Of a DNA stretch of 64,000 nucleotides, positions 17,108-26,208 are shown piece by piece. The stretch is from Alphaproteobacteria bacterium. GTDB lineage: Bacteria; Pseudomonadota; Alphaproteobacteria; GCA-2731375. The notes below the pieces were generated by a model. The model did not search any database, had not been told where the DNA came from, and saw nothing but the letters and a program-made list of their open reading frames with translations. The stretch lies in the NCBI GenBank assembly GCA_016776605.1, contig JADHTB010000008.1:1-64000 (forward strand), given 5' to 3'. Within the stretch, counting starts at the first letter, position 1; every line of letters begins with the position of its first letter. Both the position numbers and the translations under genes were made by a program.

Positions 17108-17677
17108 CTAATCCCCCATCGCGGCGGAACGGGCCGTCATTTCGGCCTCGACCCCGTCTTCCATCTCGATGCCCATGGCATCATTAAAGCGGTTGAAAAA
17201 CCCGCACAGCGCGACGCGCAAGGTCAATTCGACGATCTGTTCCTCGCTGAACTGTAGGTGCAAACGTTCATGCATGGCATCGCGGATGCGGCCGGGCGTG
17301 TTCGTGACCTGCACCGCATAGTCACGCACCAGGGTATCAACCTGGTCAAAGCCCGGCACCTGATCGGCCAGGATGTCCGCCACCGCATCCGCCGACAGGC
17401 CCAGATCCATCAGGCGTGGCGCATGATGAGCCACGCAATATTCGCATTCGTTCAGTTTCGAGACCACGACCAGGGCAATTTCCAGATAGCGCTTGGGCAA
17501 CACCGCCTCGTCCGCCAGTTCCAGCAACATGCCCATGATATGGCGCAAGGCTGGCGGCCGATGGGCAAAAATCTTTACCTGATTAAGAAATGGTCCGTAG
17601 TCGGTCGCATAACGTTGATAGATCGGCCGGGCATCCGCCGGCACTTCATCTATTTCTATTTCCCGCACGCGTGGCAT
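17108..17677 (-). CDS. Carboxymuconolactone decarboxylase/AhpD-family protein
   Basis: A 189-residue all-helical protein with the CMD/AhpD motif in NECEYCVAHH: two cysteines three residues apart followed by the histidine pair. Members are peroxide-scavenging or gamma-carboxymuconolactone enzymes, and many are uncharacterised. The ATG at 17677 has AGGGAG seven bases upstream and is preferred over one six codons earlier. It heads a two-gene leftward unit with the enoyl-CoA hydratase and is divergent from an LLM oxidoreductase. Confidence 0.82.
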   Translation of the reverse strand: MPRVREIEIDEVPADARPIYQRYATDYGPFLNQVKIFAHRPPALRHIMGMLLELADEAVLPKRYLEIALVVVSKLNECEYCVAHHAPRLMDLGLSADAVADILADQVPGFDQVDTLVRDYAVQVTNTPGRIRDAMHERLHLQFSEEQIVELTLRVALCGFFNRFNDAMGIEMEDGVEAEMTARSAAMGD

Positions 17678-17743
17678 ATGATCGCTCCCTGTCATGGTCC
17701 AAAGGTGTTTCGGCCATGTTATACCAAAAGAGGCAGGTGAGTG

Positions 17744-18580
17744 ATGGATTACGGCGTCGCAATATTTTCAACGGACTATTCAATAACCCCGGCTGAATTG
17801 GCGGTGGCCGCCGAGGAACGTGGTTTTGAATCCCTCTGGTTTCCCGAGCATTCCCATATCCCACTTTCCCGCCTCTCCCCCTGGCCCGGCGGCGGCGATC
17901 TGCCAAAGCATTATTACGACTGCATGGACCCCCTGGTGGCAATGGCCACGGCGGCATCCGTGACCAAGACCATTCGTCTTTGCACCGGCATCTGCCTGGT
18001 CATCCAGCGCGATCCCATTCAGCTGGCCAAGGAGGTCGCAACCCTGGATCAACTGTCGAACGGGCGCGTGCTCCTGGGCGTCGGCGGTGGCTGGAATGAA
18101 GAAGAAATGGCCGATCACGGCACCGAATTCAAAAGCCGCTTTCGCCTGATGGCGGAACGCATTGCCGCCATGAAAGTCATCTGGACCGAGAGCAAACCGG
18201 AATTCAGCGGCGAATTCGTGAATTTTCCGCCCATGATGACCTGGCCCAAGCCTCTCCAGAAACCCTATCCGCCCATTCTGGTGGGCGGGGCATTTCCCCA
18301 TGGCGCCAAGCGTGCCATTGAATATGGCGACGGCTGGATGCCCTTGGGTGGCCGTGGCTGGGACGTGCTGGATACCCTGCCCCGTTTCCGCCAGATGGCG
18401 GCAGAGGCCGACCGCGATCCCGACAGCATGGACGTCACCATCTTCGGCGCGGAGGACAAGGTCGACAGCTTGAAGTCCTACCAGGACGCCGGCGTTAACC
18501 GCACCGTCTTTACCCTGCCATCCGCCGACCGCGATACGGTCCTGCCCTTGTTGGATCAGTACGCAAAGCAGATGGCGTAG
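17744..18580 (+). CDS. LLM-class (luciferase-like) oxidoreductase, possibly F420-dependent
   Basis: A 278-residue TIM-barrel flavin/deazaflavin oxidoreductase. ERGFESLWFPEHSHIP (about 25-40), LCTGICLVIQRDPIQLAKEVATLDQLS, and GRVLLGVGGGWNEEEM fit the TIGR03619-like LLM group. The KPYPPILVGG segment is also typical. The ATG at 17744 is used, with the purine-rich AGGCAGGTGAG upstream; a GTG directly before it is less likely. It converges with a second LLM gene ten bases away. Whether the cofactor is F420 or FMN cannot be decided here, because no F420 biosynthesis gene is in the window. Confidence 0.86.
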   Translation: MDYGVAIFSTDYSITPAELAVAAEERGFESLWFPEHSHIPLSRLSPWPGGGDLPKHYYDCMDPLVAMATAASVTKTIRLCTGICLVIQRDPIQLAKEVATLDQLSNGRVLLGVGGGWNEEEMADHGTEFKSRFRLMAERIAAMKVIWTESKPEFSGEFVNFPPMMTWPKPLQKPYPPILVGGAFPHGAKRAIEYGDGWMPLGGRGWDVLDTLPRFRQMAAEADRDPDSMDVTIFGAEDKVDSLKSYQDAGVNRTVFTLPSADRDTVLPLLDQYAKQMA

Positions 18581-18589
18581 CGCCTATTA

Positions 18590-19492
18590 CTAAAACGCGG
18601 CGAACATCTCCTGGAAGGCGACCAACTGGTTGCCGTTAGCGGACGATGGCACCAGGATCGGCGTGTGGATGCCGGCATCGAACCAGGCTTCCAGGCCGTC
18701 GCGGACCTGGGTGACGCTGCCGAACAGGGTGTTGTCCGCCAGCCACTTGTCGCTTAGGTGTCCGGCGATCTTTTCCGGCTCACCCGTAGCCATGGCGGCT
18801 TCGACGCCTGCCATTTCCTCTTCGTAGCCGGACTCTTTCCAATAGTTGCGGTAGTTTGGCAATTGCACATAGGAGCTTAAGGTGCGGCGGTTGACGGCCT
18901 TGGCGGCTTCCACATCGTCGGAGATGCAGGTTGGAATCATATTGCCGATGTAGAAGTTATCATCGTTGCGCTTGCCCTCAGGCAGGGCGGCGAGCGAGGT
19001 AGCCATGAAACTGCGCGAGGCATTGGCGAAAACCATGCCGTCGCCGATCTCGCCGGCCAGGGCGATCATTTTCCGGCGCATGGTGGCCAGGATAATCGGC
19101 GGCATCTCCCCCACCCGTTCCACGGCCTTCAGCTCGGCCACGAAATCCCGGGTGTCGGACAACGGTTTGCCGGCGGTCACGCCCATGCGTTTTAGGGACG
19201 GGCCATGGCTGACCCCGATGCCAAAGCGGAAGCGGCCACCGGAAATTTCGTGAATGAATGAAATGGTCTGGGCGTAGTCCAGCACGGTACGGGCATAGAT
19301 CGGCGCGATGGAAGTGCCGAAATGGATCTCGTTGGTGGCCTGGGCCAGGGCCGCGCACAGGGTGACGTTGGCCACGGTGGAGGGGCAATAGATACCCGTA
19401 AAGCCACGGCGCTCTATCTCGCCGGCCAGTTCCAGGGTGGCGAGGCGGCGGCCGGGCACGGCGGCCAGGCTCAGCGCAGGCATTCTTGACAT
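18590..19492 (-). CDS. LLM-class flavin/F420-dependent oxidoreductase
   Basis: A 300-residue luciferase-like protein of a different subgroup from the adjacent convergent gene. GRRLATLELAGEIERRGFTGIYCPS (split here as opening of the barrel), IHFGTSIAPIYARTVLDYAQT, and GGRFRFGIGVSHGPSLKRMG are present. This last block is the LLM phosphate-binding region. The C-terminal DAGIHTPILVPSS is typical of F420-linked members. Substrate unknown. It stands alone on the minus strand with about 60 bp before the LysM gene stop. Confidence 0.84.
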   Translation of the reverse strand: MSRMPALSLAAVPGRRLATLELAGEIERRGFTGIYCPSTVANVTLCAALAQATNEIHFGTSIAPIYARTVLDYAQTISFIHEISGGRFRFGIGVSHGPSLKRMGVTAGKPLSDTRDFVAELKAVERVGEMPPIILATMRRKMIALAGEIGDGMVFANASRSFMATSLAALPEGKRNDDNFYIGNMIPTCISDDVEAAKAVNRRTLSSYVQLPNYRNYWKESGYEEEMAGVEAAMATGEPEKIAGHLSDKWLADNTLFGSVTQVRDGLEAWFDAGIHTPILVPSSANGNQLVAFQEMFAAF

Positions 19493-19552
19493 CAGTTCAC
19501 TCCCATCTTTGCAATAATACTTGAATTTTTCGAGTACGGCGCATGCGCCATA

Positions 19553-20767
19553 TTATTTTTCCGCCGGCAATTTGAATACCTGGCCGGGGAAGATCATGTC
19601 CGGGTTACGGATATGATCGTCGTTAGCCTGATAAATCACGGTGTAGCGGTCGCCCTGGCCATAGACCCGGCGGGCGATACGCCACAGGCTGTTGCCGGGC
19701 TGTACAATGACCCGAAAGCGGGCCGCGATGGTGGCCAGAGCCTGGTCGGCGGGAGCCCGGACAAAGGGCAGCTCAATGCGGCTGATCACCCGGCCCGCAT
19801 CATCGATCTGATCTACCCGCAACTTATGGCGACCTGATGCAACCTCGGCCGTTGGCTTCAAGCGCCAGACGCTTTTCTGATCCGCCTGGGAAAGGCCCAC
19901 CGGTTCGTTGTCCACATAGGTTCGCACCTTGGTCCCCGATGGCGCGCTGCCCGATACGATGACATTGCCCTTGTCATCGTAGTCGATGGTATCAACGCTT
20001 AATTTGCTGGCGGAAGCTCCGGCTTCCGGCTGTGGCTTTTGCAACAAGGTTGCCGGCGCATCGCTGCTTTTTGGCAACAGCACCGCCAGCGCGGCCTGAC
20101 CGTCTTTCCTGACGACTTCGCTTGATGCGATTTTGTCTGACGTAGCCTCGGGGATCACCACGGCAACTACGGCCTCGGCGGCAATGTTTTTACCATCAGG
20201 CATGACCGCCACGAGGTCCAATTCAGCCTGACCGCGAGGCAACGGCTGGGCAATCACCGCCACCCACTCGCCACCGTGGTTAACCTGCGTCTCGGCTAAA
20301 ATTTTACCGTTCAGGATCAACCGCACCGTGGAACCAGGCGGCGCCCGCCCGGCCACGACCGCCGTACGGTCCTTGGCAATGCGGACAATATCGAATGTCG
20401 GCGATTTTATAACCGGCATGGCCTTGTCGGCGCCCACAGCATTCTTGGCCGCGTCTCTGGTCGCAACCTTGGCCGCATCCTGGGGCGTTTCCTTGTCAGA
20501 TGCCTCCCTGGCCACCACGACTTTGCCGTTCGACATGGCTGGGGATTGGCCAAGGGCCGGGGCCATCAACTTGCCGCCCTGGCCCGAGGCGGCCGCGGTC
20601 AGGGGGGGCTTTCCCGCCGCGGTGTCCGGCGCCTTCTTCATTGCGGTGTCCTGCACCGCCATTGTCGGCGCCTTTTCATCCGGCGCGGTAAAATACGTAA
20701 CCCCGGCGGCCACCAAAACCGCCGCCAACCCTATGATGATGATATTGCGCACGGCGTCTCCCCGCAT
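19553..20767 (-). CDS. Membrane-anchored LysM-domain protein with Ig-like repeats
   Basis: A 404-residue protein. An N-terminal signal anchor (IIIIGLAAVLVAAGVTYF, residues 9-26) is followed by about 80 residues of Ala/Lys/Pro-rich linker. Then come Ig-like segments (FDIVRIAKDRTAVVAGRAPPG near 130 and NVIVSGSAPSGTKVRTYVDN near 270) and a C-terminal LysM domain (about residues 350-402, from VIVQPGNSLWRIARRVYG to PGQVFKLP). LysM binds peptidoglycan, so this is a periplasm-facing envelope protein. It lies 61 bases downstream of the cytochrome gene on the same strand. The role is not further assignable. Confidence 0.83.
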   Translation of the reverse strand: MRGDAVRNIIIIGLAAVLVAAGVTYFTAPDEKAPTMAVQDTAMKKAPDTAAGKPPLTAAASGQGGKLMAPALGQSPAMSNGKVVVAREASDKETPQDAAKVATRDAAKNAVGADKAMPVIKSPTFDIVRIAKDRTAVVAGRAPPGSTVRLILNGKILAETQVNHGGEWVAVIAQPLPRGQAELDLVAVMPDGKNIAAEAVVAVVIPEATSDKIASSEVVRKDGQAALAVLLPKSSDAPATLLQKPQPEAGASASKLSVDTIDYDDKGNVIVSGSAPSGTKVRTYVDNEPVGLSQADQKSVWRLKPTAEVASGRHKLRVDQIDDAGRVISRIELPFVRAPADQALATIAARFRVIVQPGNSLWRIARRVYGQGDRYTVIYQANDDHIRNPDMIFPGQVFKLPAEK

Positions 20768-20828
20768 CAGAGATTGACCAAGTTAGGCTTTCGCCCCCGC
20801 GCGGGCAATCCCATGGCGTCATTTCCGG

Positions 20829-21707
20829 TCATTTTGGCTGCCGCTGTATACGATTATCGATAGCCGGCACCGTGCGAAGATAGCGGGCAATGGCGTTCAG
20901 ATCATCATCGCGCAAATAGGCCAAGCTGTCCCGGATGACCTCGGCCATGCTGCCCTGCACGTCATCATAATCAGGCTTGGTGCCATCGCGCATCAACCGG
21001 GTGATATCGGCGGCACTCCAGCCGCCAATGCCGGTCTTCGGATCAGAGGTAATATTGGCGACAAGATCACCGTCGGGGCCGTGCAGGGTGCCGGCCAGAA
21101 AACGGGATGGCTTCATGGCGCCCAAAACATTGCGCGGTGTGTGGCATTCCCCGCAATGTGTGACGGCATGCACCAGATAAGCGCCACGGTTCCATTGCGC
21201 ATCCTGTTCCGCCCGGTCCCGCCAGGGACCTGGCTTGAAAAACAGCCATTTCCAAAGGCCCACGGTCCAGCGCCAGGAAAACGGCGGTGAAACGTCGTGG
21301 CCTTTGTTCAGCCGCGCCACCGGAGTCTGGGAAAACAGATAGGCCTTGATGGCCAGGGCGTCTTCGGCCCGCATGGCGGCGTAACTGGGGTAGGGAAACA
21401 CCGGAAAATAATGGCTGCCGTCCGGGCGAATGCCATGCCCCAGGGCAGCAAGGAAATTCCCATCACTCCAGGCCCCGATGCCCATTTTTGGGTGCGGCGT
21501 GATGTTGGGGCTGTAGAAGATGCCAAAGGCTGTTTTCAGCGCCCGGCCACCGGCCAGGGCCGGGCCGCCACCCTTCACGTCCGTGTGGCAACCGACACAG
21601 CCCGCCGCCCGAACCAGATAAGCGCCGCGCGATACGGCATCCGCCACCGCCGTGCCGCTTAGGGTCGCGCAAAGCAAAAAGGCCACGCCGCCGGCGAATC
21701 GTTTCAT
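20829..21707 (-). CDS. Secreted dihaem c-type cytochrome
   Basis: A 292-residue periplasmic cytochrome. The Sec signal is residues 1-22. Two haem-attachment motifs are seen: CVGCH at 37-41 and CGECH at 185-189, each heading a repeated domain (RGAYLVxAAGC... and RGAYLVHAVTHC...). The repeat layout resembles cytochrome subunits of PQQ/flavin dehydrogenases and related class I dihaem proteins. No dehydrogenase subunit is adjacent. Its ATG overlaps the stop of the upstream small periplasmic protein (ATGA), showing translational coupling. Confidence 0.88.
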   Translation of the reverse strand: MKRFAGGVAFLLCATLSGTAVADAVSRGAYLVRAAGCVGCHTDVKGGGPALAGGRALKTAFGIFYSPNITPHPKMGIGAWSDGNFLAALGHGIRPDGSHYFPVFPYPSYAAMRAEDALAIKAYLFSQTPVARLNKGHDVSPPFSWRWTVGLWKWLFFKPGPWRDRAEQDAQWNRGAYLVHAVTHCGECHTPRNVLGAMKPSRFLAGTLHGPDGDLVANITSDPKTGIGGWSAADITRLMRDGTKPDYDDVQGSMAEVIRDSLAYLRDDDLNAIARYLRTVPAIDNRIQRQPK

Positions 21708-22081
21708 TTTGGCAAATCAACCATCATCTCGACCCCGCCAAAGCCATGTACCTTATCGTGGGCCCTGAGGCGCACTTTGCCCACATCCGTGGGGATGACC
21801 ACGCCGGACAACGACCGGGTAAATGGCTGTTCCTGTTCGTGGGGATGGGCCAGTTCCCGCGTGCCCAGCACCGCGCCATCCGGCCCCAATATCTCCCAGG
21901 CATCGGCATAATGCTGCCAGCCGGCATCGGCGTGGCGGAGGGTGACCGCAAATCGGTAGACGCCGGGGCCGCTTTTCGTCACCTTCACCCCGACCACATC
22001 GGCCGGCCCGGCCAGTACGGCATGGCTTGATATCAGGACAGATAGAAACACCAACAAAAACCGAAGATAAGGAGCGGTCAT
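21704..22081 (-). CDS. Small exported protein of unknown function
   Basis: A 125-residue product with a hydrophobic signal peptide (about residues 5-25, cleavage near SHAVLAGPA). A beta-rich domain follows, with LRHADAGWQHYADAWEIL and THPHEQEQPFTRSLSGV-like segments (seen as AHPHEQEQPF). I do not recognise the family. It is coupled to the dihaem cytochrome, so a periplasmic redox or accessory role is plausible. The ATG at 22081 has GAGGTG about nine bases upstream. Its start codon overlaps that of the divergent LOG gene (CATG at 22079-22082). Confidence 0.75.
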   Translation of the reverse strand: MTAPYLRFLLVFLSVLISSHAVLAGPADVVGVKVTKSGPGVYRFAVTLRHADAGWQHYADAWEILGPDGAVLGTRELAHPHEQEQPFTRSLSGVVIPTDVGKVRLRAHDKVHGFGGVEMMVDLPK

Positions 22082-22664
22082 GGCAAAGGTCACCTCTATT
22101 TGCGTCTATTGTGGCTCGCGATTTGGCCAACAACAAGGTTACCGCGATACCGCCGTTTTGTTAGGTAACGAAATCGCGAGGCGCGGCATGCGGCTGATAT
22201 ATGGCGGCGGCCATGTGGGCCTGATGGGTGCGACGGCGGATGCGGTTCTGGCCGCGGGGGGCGAGGTGATCGGCGTGATCCCGCAACACTTGCAGGACTG
22301 GGAAGTGGGCCATCAAGGCCTGACGGAAATGCATGTGGTCGATACCATGCACAGCCGCAAACAGCTGATGTTCGAACTAGCCGATGCCTTTGTCGCCCTG
22401 CCGGGCGGCATCGGCACCTTGGACGAAACGTTTGAAATCATCTCCTGGCGGCAGTTACGTCTGCACGACAAGCCCTTGGTCATCCTGGACGATGGGGGTT
22501 ATTGGCAGCCCCTGACGGCGCTATTGGAGGCGGTGGTCGCGGGTGGTTTCGCTGGTCCGGGCATCACCGAGTATTATGCCATCGCCGAAAATGTGGCTGC
22601 GGTTTTCGACCTGCTGGCAGCCGCGCCACCATCCATGGGACCTGGCCATCCGGAAAGACTATAA
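22080..22664 (+). CDS. LOG-family protein (TIGR00730, cytokinin riboside phosphoribohydrolase-like)
   Basis: A 194-residue Rossmann-like protein. SICVYCGSRFG (residues 5-15), YGGGHVGLMGATADAVLAAGG, the LOG motif PGGIGTLDE (near 104-112) and MHSRKQLM are all diagnostic. The family cleaves nucleoside 5'-monophosphates to base and ribose-5-phosphate. In bacteria the role is mostly nucleotide turnover. The AAGGAG ribosome site lies inside the N-terminal codons of the divergent gene on the other strand. icd follows 90 bp downstream. Confidence 0.92.
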   Translation: MAKVTSICVYCGSRFGQQQGYRDTAVLLGNEIARRGMRLIYGGGHVGLMGATADAVLAAGGEVIGVIPQHLQDWEVGHQGLTEMHVVDTMHSRKQLMFELADAFVALPGGIGTLDETFEIISWRQLRLHDKPLVILDDGGYWQPLTALLEAVVAGGFAGPGITEYYAIAENVAAVFDLLAAAPPSMGPGHPERL

Positions 22665-22754
22665 GCGAATCTTTGACCTTCCCGGCGCGGATGATTATGT
22701 TCCGCCCGAACAAACAAACATTAGGTGGATCAATCTGCCCAAGAGGTTAGGTAT

Positions 22755-23969
22755 ATGAGCAAGATCAAGGTGAAGACTCCTGTCGTGGAACTCGACGGGG
22801 ATGAAATGACGCGGATTATCTGGGCTTTTATCAAGGAAAAATTGATACTGCCCTATCTCGACATCGACCTGAAATACTACGATCTGGGGATCGAAAAGCG
22901 GGATGAGACGGACGATCAAATCACGATCGATTCCGCGGAGGCGATCAAAAAATACGGCGTAGGCGTGAAATGCGCCACGATTACGCCGGACGAAGAGCGG
23001 GTTGAGGAATTCGATCTGAAATCCATGTGGCGCTCGCCCAACGGCACCATCCGCAATATTCTAGGCGGCACGGTGTTTCGCGAGCCGATCATCTGCAAGA
23101 ACGTGCCCCGCCTGGTGCCTGGCTGGACCCACCCCATCGTCATTGGCCGGCATGCCTTTGGCGATCAGTATCGCGCCACGGATTTCCTGGTGCCCGGCAA
23201 AGGCAAACTGATCATGCGGTTTGAGCCCGAGGGCGGCGGCGAGGCGGTTGAGCGGGAAGTCTATGATTTTCCGTCCGCCGGCATCGCCATGGGTATGTAC
23301 AATCTGGATGACTCGATCCGGGATTTCGCCCGCGCCTGCCTCAGCTATGGCGTACAGCGCAAATGGCCGGTCTATCTGTCCACCAAGAACACCATCCTGA
23401 AAGCCTATGACGGCCGCTTCAAGGATCTGTTCCAGGAAGTGTTCGAAGCCGAATTCGAAGACACCTACAAGGACCTGAAGCTAACTTACGAGCATCGCCT
23501 GATTGATGACATGGTGGCCTGCGCCCTGAAATGGGAAGGTGAATTCATCTGGGCCTGCAAGAACTATGACGGCGATGTACAGTCCGACACAGTGGCGCAA
23601 GGCTTCGGCTCGCTGGGTCTGATGACCTCAATCCTGATGACGCCGGATGGCAAGACGATCGAGGCCGAAGCGGCCCATGGCACCGTCACCCGCCATTTCC
23701 GCGAGCATCAAAAAGGTAACGAGACGTCGACCAATCCCATCGCCTCGATTTTCGCCTGGACCGGTGGCCTGAAGCATCGTGGCCGCATGGACGAGACCCC
23801 GGATGTGACGCAATTCGCCGAGACCTTGGAAAAGGTCTGTGTGGAGACCGTGGAATCCGGCGCCATGACCAAGGATCTGGCGATCCTGATCGGGCCGCAA
23901 CAGAAATGGCTGACCACAACCCAGTTCCTGGACAAGCTGGACGAAAACCTCCAGCAGGCCATGGCCTAA
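22755..23969 (+). CDS. icd: NADP-dependent isocitrate dehydrogenase
   Basis: A 404-residue dimeric-type (eukaryote-like, subfamily II) isocitrate dehydrogenase of the TCA cycle, converting isocitrate to 2-oxoglutarate with NADPH formation. [19 protein letters not shown] at the N terminus, [19 protein letters not shown] (substrate serine region), and [24 protein letters not shown] near 305-330 match closely; only parts are quoted. The ATG at 22755 has AAGAGG upstream. A palindromic element and then a strong terminator follow. Confidence 0.96.
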   Translation: MSKIKVKTPVVELDGDEMTRIIWAFIKEKLILPYLDIDLKYYDLGIEKRDETDDQITIDSAEAIKKYGVGVKCATITPDEERVEEFDLKSMWRSPNGTIRNILGGTVFREPIICKNVPRLVPGWTHPIVIGRHAFGDQYRATDFLVPGKGKLIMRFEPEGGGEAVEREVYDFPSAGIAMGMYNLDDSIRDFARACLSYGVQRKWPVYLSTKNTILKAYDGRFKDLFQEVFEAEFEDTYKDLKLTYEHRLIDDMVACALKWEGEFIWACKNYDGDVQSDTVAQGFGSLGLMTSILMTPDGKTIEAEAAHGTVTRHFREHQKGNETSTNPIASIFAWTGGLKHRGRMDETPDVTQFAETLEKVCVETVESGAMTKDLAILIGPQQKWLTTTQFLDKLDENLQQAMA

Positions 23970-23973
23970 TCAC

Positions 23974-24003
23974 TAGAGCATTTTCATTCTGAAACTGCTC
24001 TAG
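23974..24003. repeat. Dispersed palindromic element, module B copy after icd
   Basis: The segment TAGAGCATTTTCATTCTG plus AAACTGCTCTAGA forms a near-perfect hairpin with one arm mismatch. It matches the second hairpin of the 103-bp elements at 32611 and 50585. It lies four bases after the icd stop codon and before the icd terminator. Confidence 0.75.
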
Positions 24004-24032
24004 ACAGTCAAGCCTGAACCTACTGAAAGAAG

Positions 24033-24067
24033 CAGGGCCCGCCTTAATCGGCGGGCCCTGTTTTTTT
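24033..24067 (+). terminator. Rho-independent terminator of icd
   Basis: The 11-bp GC-rich stem CAGGGCCCGCC / GGCGGGCCCTG (24033-24043 and 24050-24060) with a six-base loop is followed at once by T7. It ends the icd transcript. Confidence 0.92.
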
Positions 24068-24153
24068 ACTTAATGCAGTTCATGGTAGAATGAATTAAAT
24101 AATTTGGGTCTCACTGCATCCCTTCTGCGTTTTATGGAAAGGTACATTTTTCC

Positions 24154-24939
24154 ATGAGTTTTTATGGGCCGAAGGACAAAATTGAACTGCGCCTCATGTT
24201 TGAACATTTGGCAGCGCTGCAAAAGCTATTAAAAAAATCGAACGTTCCTTGTTACTTTGCCGACAATCTTATCGCTGTTCATCGCAACATGACCTTTCTT
24301 TATGATGAGAAGTTTATGTCTGCATTTTCAGCCGCGAAAGGCAAAGATGATGCCGAAGATGAGGCAAAACTCTGGCGTTTGCATACCTTGGCCTGGTGCG
24401 GCCATGCAGCCTTGAATGCCCCAGGTGATTTTGTCGAATGCGGCGTTTACAAGGGCCTGTATTCGGCGATGCTGACCGACTACCTGGACTGGGGCGAGAT
24501 CGACCGCCGCTTTTATCTATATGACACATTCGCCGGCCTGCCCGAAGATTGGTCAAGCACCGGTGAGCGGGAAAGCGTGAATGTGTTCTACGATTGGGAA
24601 GGAACCTATGAGAACGTATGCCAACGGTTTGCCCGCTTTCCCAATGTGGATGTCATCAAAGGCGTGGTACCCGATATTTTTGCGGAACGGGCGCCAACGA
24701 AAATAGCGCTGTTACATCTGGATTTAAATGCCGCGCAGGCGGAAATCGCGGCGCTTGATGTTCTCGCCAGCAGATTGTCACATGGTGCGATTGTGTTGAT
24801 GGATGACTATGGCCGCAGGGAGCAACTTGCCCTGGCGGAGGCATTGACAGGTTGGTGGCAGGAGCATGATCATCATATTTTAGAGCTGCCGACGGGACAG
24901 GGCATGGTCACGATAAACGCGGCGAAATTACAGTCATAG
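24154..24939 (+). CDS. TylF/MycF-family O-methyltransferase
   Basis: A 261-residue class I methyltransferase of the macrocin O-methyltransferase family. FVECGVYKGLYSAML (about residues 93-107) is the SAM-binding loop. YLYDTFAGLPE is the hallmark family block, and LLHLDLNAAQAE plus GAIVLMDDYG supply metal and sugar-binding acidic residues. Relatives methylate sugar hydroxyls in antibiotics, O-antigen or exopolysaccharides. No glycosyltransferase, polyketide or sugar gene lies nearby. The gene and its flanks are more A/T-rich than the surroundings. The GGAAAGG ribosome site is about 11 bases upstream. Horizontal origin is likely. Confidence 0.87.
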   Translation: MSFYGPKDKIELRLMFEHLAALQKLLKKSNVPCYFADNLIAVHRNMTFLYDEKFMSAFSAAKGKDDAEDEAKLWRLHTLAWCGHAALNAPGDFVECGVYKGLYSAMLTDYLDWGEIDRRFYLYDTFAGLPEDWSSTGERESVNVFYDWEGTYENVCQRFARFPNVDVIKGVVPDIFAERAPTKIALLHLDLNAAQAEIAALDVLASRLSHGAIVLMDDYGRREQLALAEALTGWWQEHDHHILELPTGQGMVTINAAKLQS

Positions 24940-24991
24940 ATGCCTGGCAGTTAAAAATAAGGTGCCGTTCTAATTTTATTCGCGCCTTGTC

Positions 24992-26203
24992 TCATTCATC
25001 CTGGCAGCGTTGGTTATGCAGTTCTTCATCAGGCATATCGCCCAGATCACCTTGTGCCCATTCTCCCTGACGCAGGCGTTCGGCGGCGACTTCGGCGATT
25101 TCTTCACGTAATTTCGGCTCTGTTTCCATCAGGCTGTGGAAATCGGTCTTCATCAATTGCATCAAACGGCATTCAGTCAAGGCAAAGACATGGGCGCGCC
25201 GCTGGGTATCGTGCAACAGCGCGATCTCGCCAAAGAAATCGCCCTCTTCCAGGGTCATGCGGTGATCGTCAAGATCGATGATCACCTCGCCCGAGACGAT
25301 GAAATACATGCTATCCGCCGGCTGTCCGCGATGGCAGATTTCGTAGCCCGAGGGCACGGATTTGGCGCGCAACAGACCGCCGATCTTGGCCAGGGAAACC
25401 GGGTCCAGCTTGGCGAACAGGGGAACGCGGGCCACCATGCCCCAGGTAATGACGAAATCCCGCCGCCGGCTTTCATTGGTAAAGCCCGAGGCAATGATGG
25501 CGATCGGCAGGGCGTACATGGCCACGCCCAACAGGGTTACGATACCGCCAAAAATCCGCCCCAGGGCGGTGATCGGCACCACATCGCCATAGCCCACCGT
25601 GGACAAAGTGGCCAGCGCCCACCACATGGAGGCGGGGATGGAGCCAAAATCCTCCGGCTGGGCCTTCGCCTCGATGATCGTCATGATCGAGGCGGACAGC
25701 ATCAACAAACCGAACATGATGATCACCACGGCGCCGAGGGCGCGGCGTTCCCCGTACAGCACCCGGCCCAGGGTGATGATGGTGGGCGAGTAACGGGCCA
25801 GTTTTAACAGACGCAGAAGCCGGAAAATGCGCAGAAAACGCAAATCTATACCAATAACACTGACCACCAGGGATGGCAGGATCGCCAGCAGATCGATGAT
25901 CATAAAGGGCGACAGGGCATAGCGCCGCCGCGCCTCGCCGGCCTTCAGGCGTTTCAGGGGGAGATGTTCGGTACAAACCCAAAGCCGGGTGAGGTATTCG
26001 ATGCTGAAAACGGCCAGGGAAAATATTTCGAAAACAGCAAAAAATTCGACATGCGCGGGATCGATATCCGGTAACGATTCCAGCGCCACGGCCAGGACGT
26101 TGCCGACAATCAAAAGTCCCAGCAGATAATCTACCAGGCGCTGGCTGAATTTAGCCCGGTTGCCGCCCTCCAACAGATCGTAGAGCTGCTGTTTGAGGGC
26201 CAT
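24992..26203 (-). CDS. Six-TM potassium channel with cyclic nucleotide-binding domain
   Basis: A 403-residue voltage-gated-type channel resembling MlotiK1. Six hydrophobic segments (about residues 25-240) include an arginine-bearing S4 (LRFLRIFRLLRLLKLARY, about 122-139) and the selectivity filter STVGYGDV. A C-terminal cyclic nucleotide-binding domain (about 260-380) has the phosphate-binding cassette in EGDFFGEIALLHDTQRRAHV, with the conserved Gly-Glu and Arg. It starts five bases after alaS, so it is expressed behind a tRNA synthetase gene. The cassette arginine is kept, suggesting cAMP or cGMP binding is retained. Confidence 0.9.
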   Translation of the reverse strand: MALKQQLYDLLEGGNRAKFSQRLVDYLLGLLIVGNVLAVALESLPDIDPAHVEFFAVFEIFSLAVFSIEYLTRLWVCTEHLPLKRLKAGEARRRYALSPFMIIDLLAILPSLVVSVIGIDLRFLRIFRLLRLLKLARYSPTIITLGRVLYGERRALGAVVIIMFGLLMLSASIMTIIEAKAQPEDFGSIPASMWWALATLSTVGYGDVVPITALGRIFGGIVTLLGVAMYALPIAIIASGFTNESRRRDFVITWGMVARVPLFAKLDPVSLAKIGGLLRAKSVPSGYEICHRGQPADSMYFIVSGEVIIDLDDHRMTLEEGDFFGEIALLHDTQRRAHVFALTECRLMQLMKTDFHSLMETEPKLREEIAEVAAERLRQGEWAQGDLGDMPDEELHNQRCQDE

Positions 26204-26208
26204 GGCGT

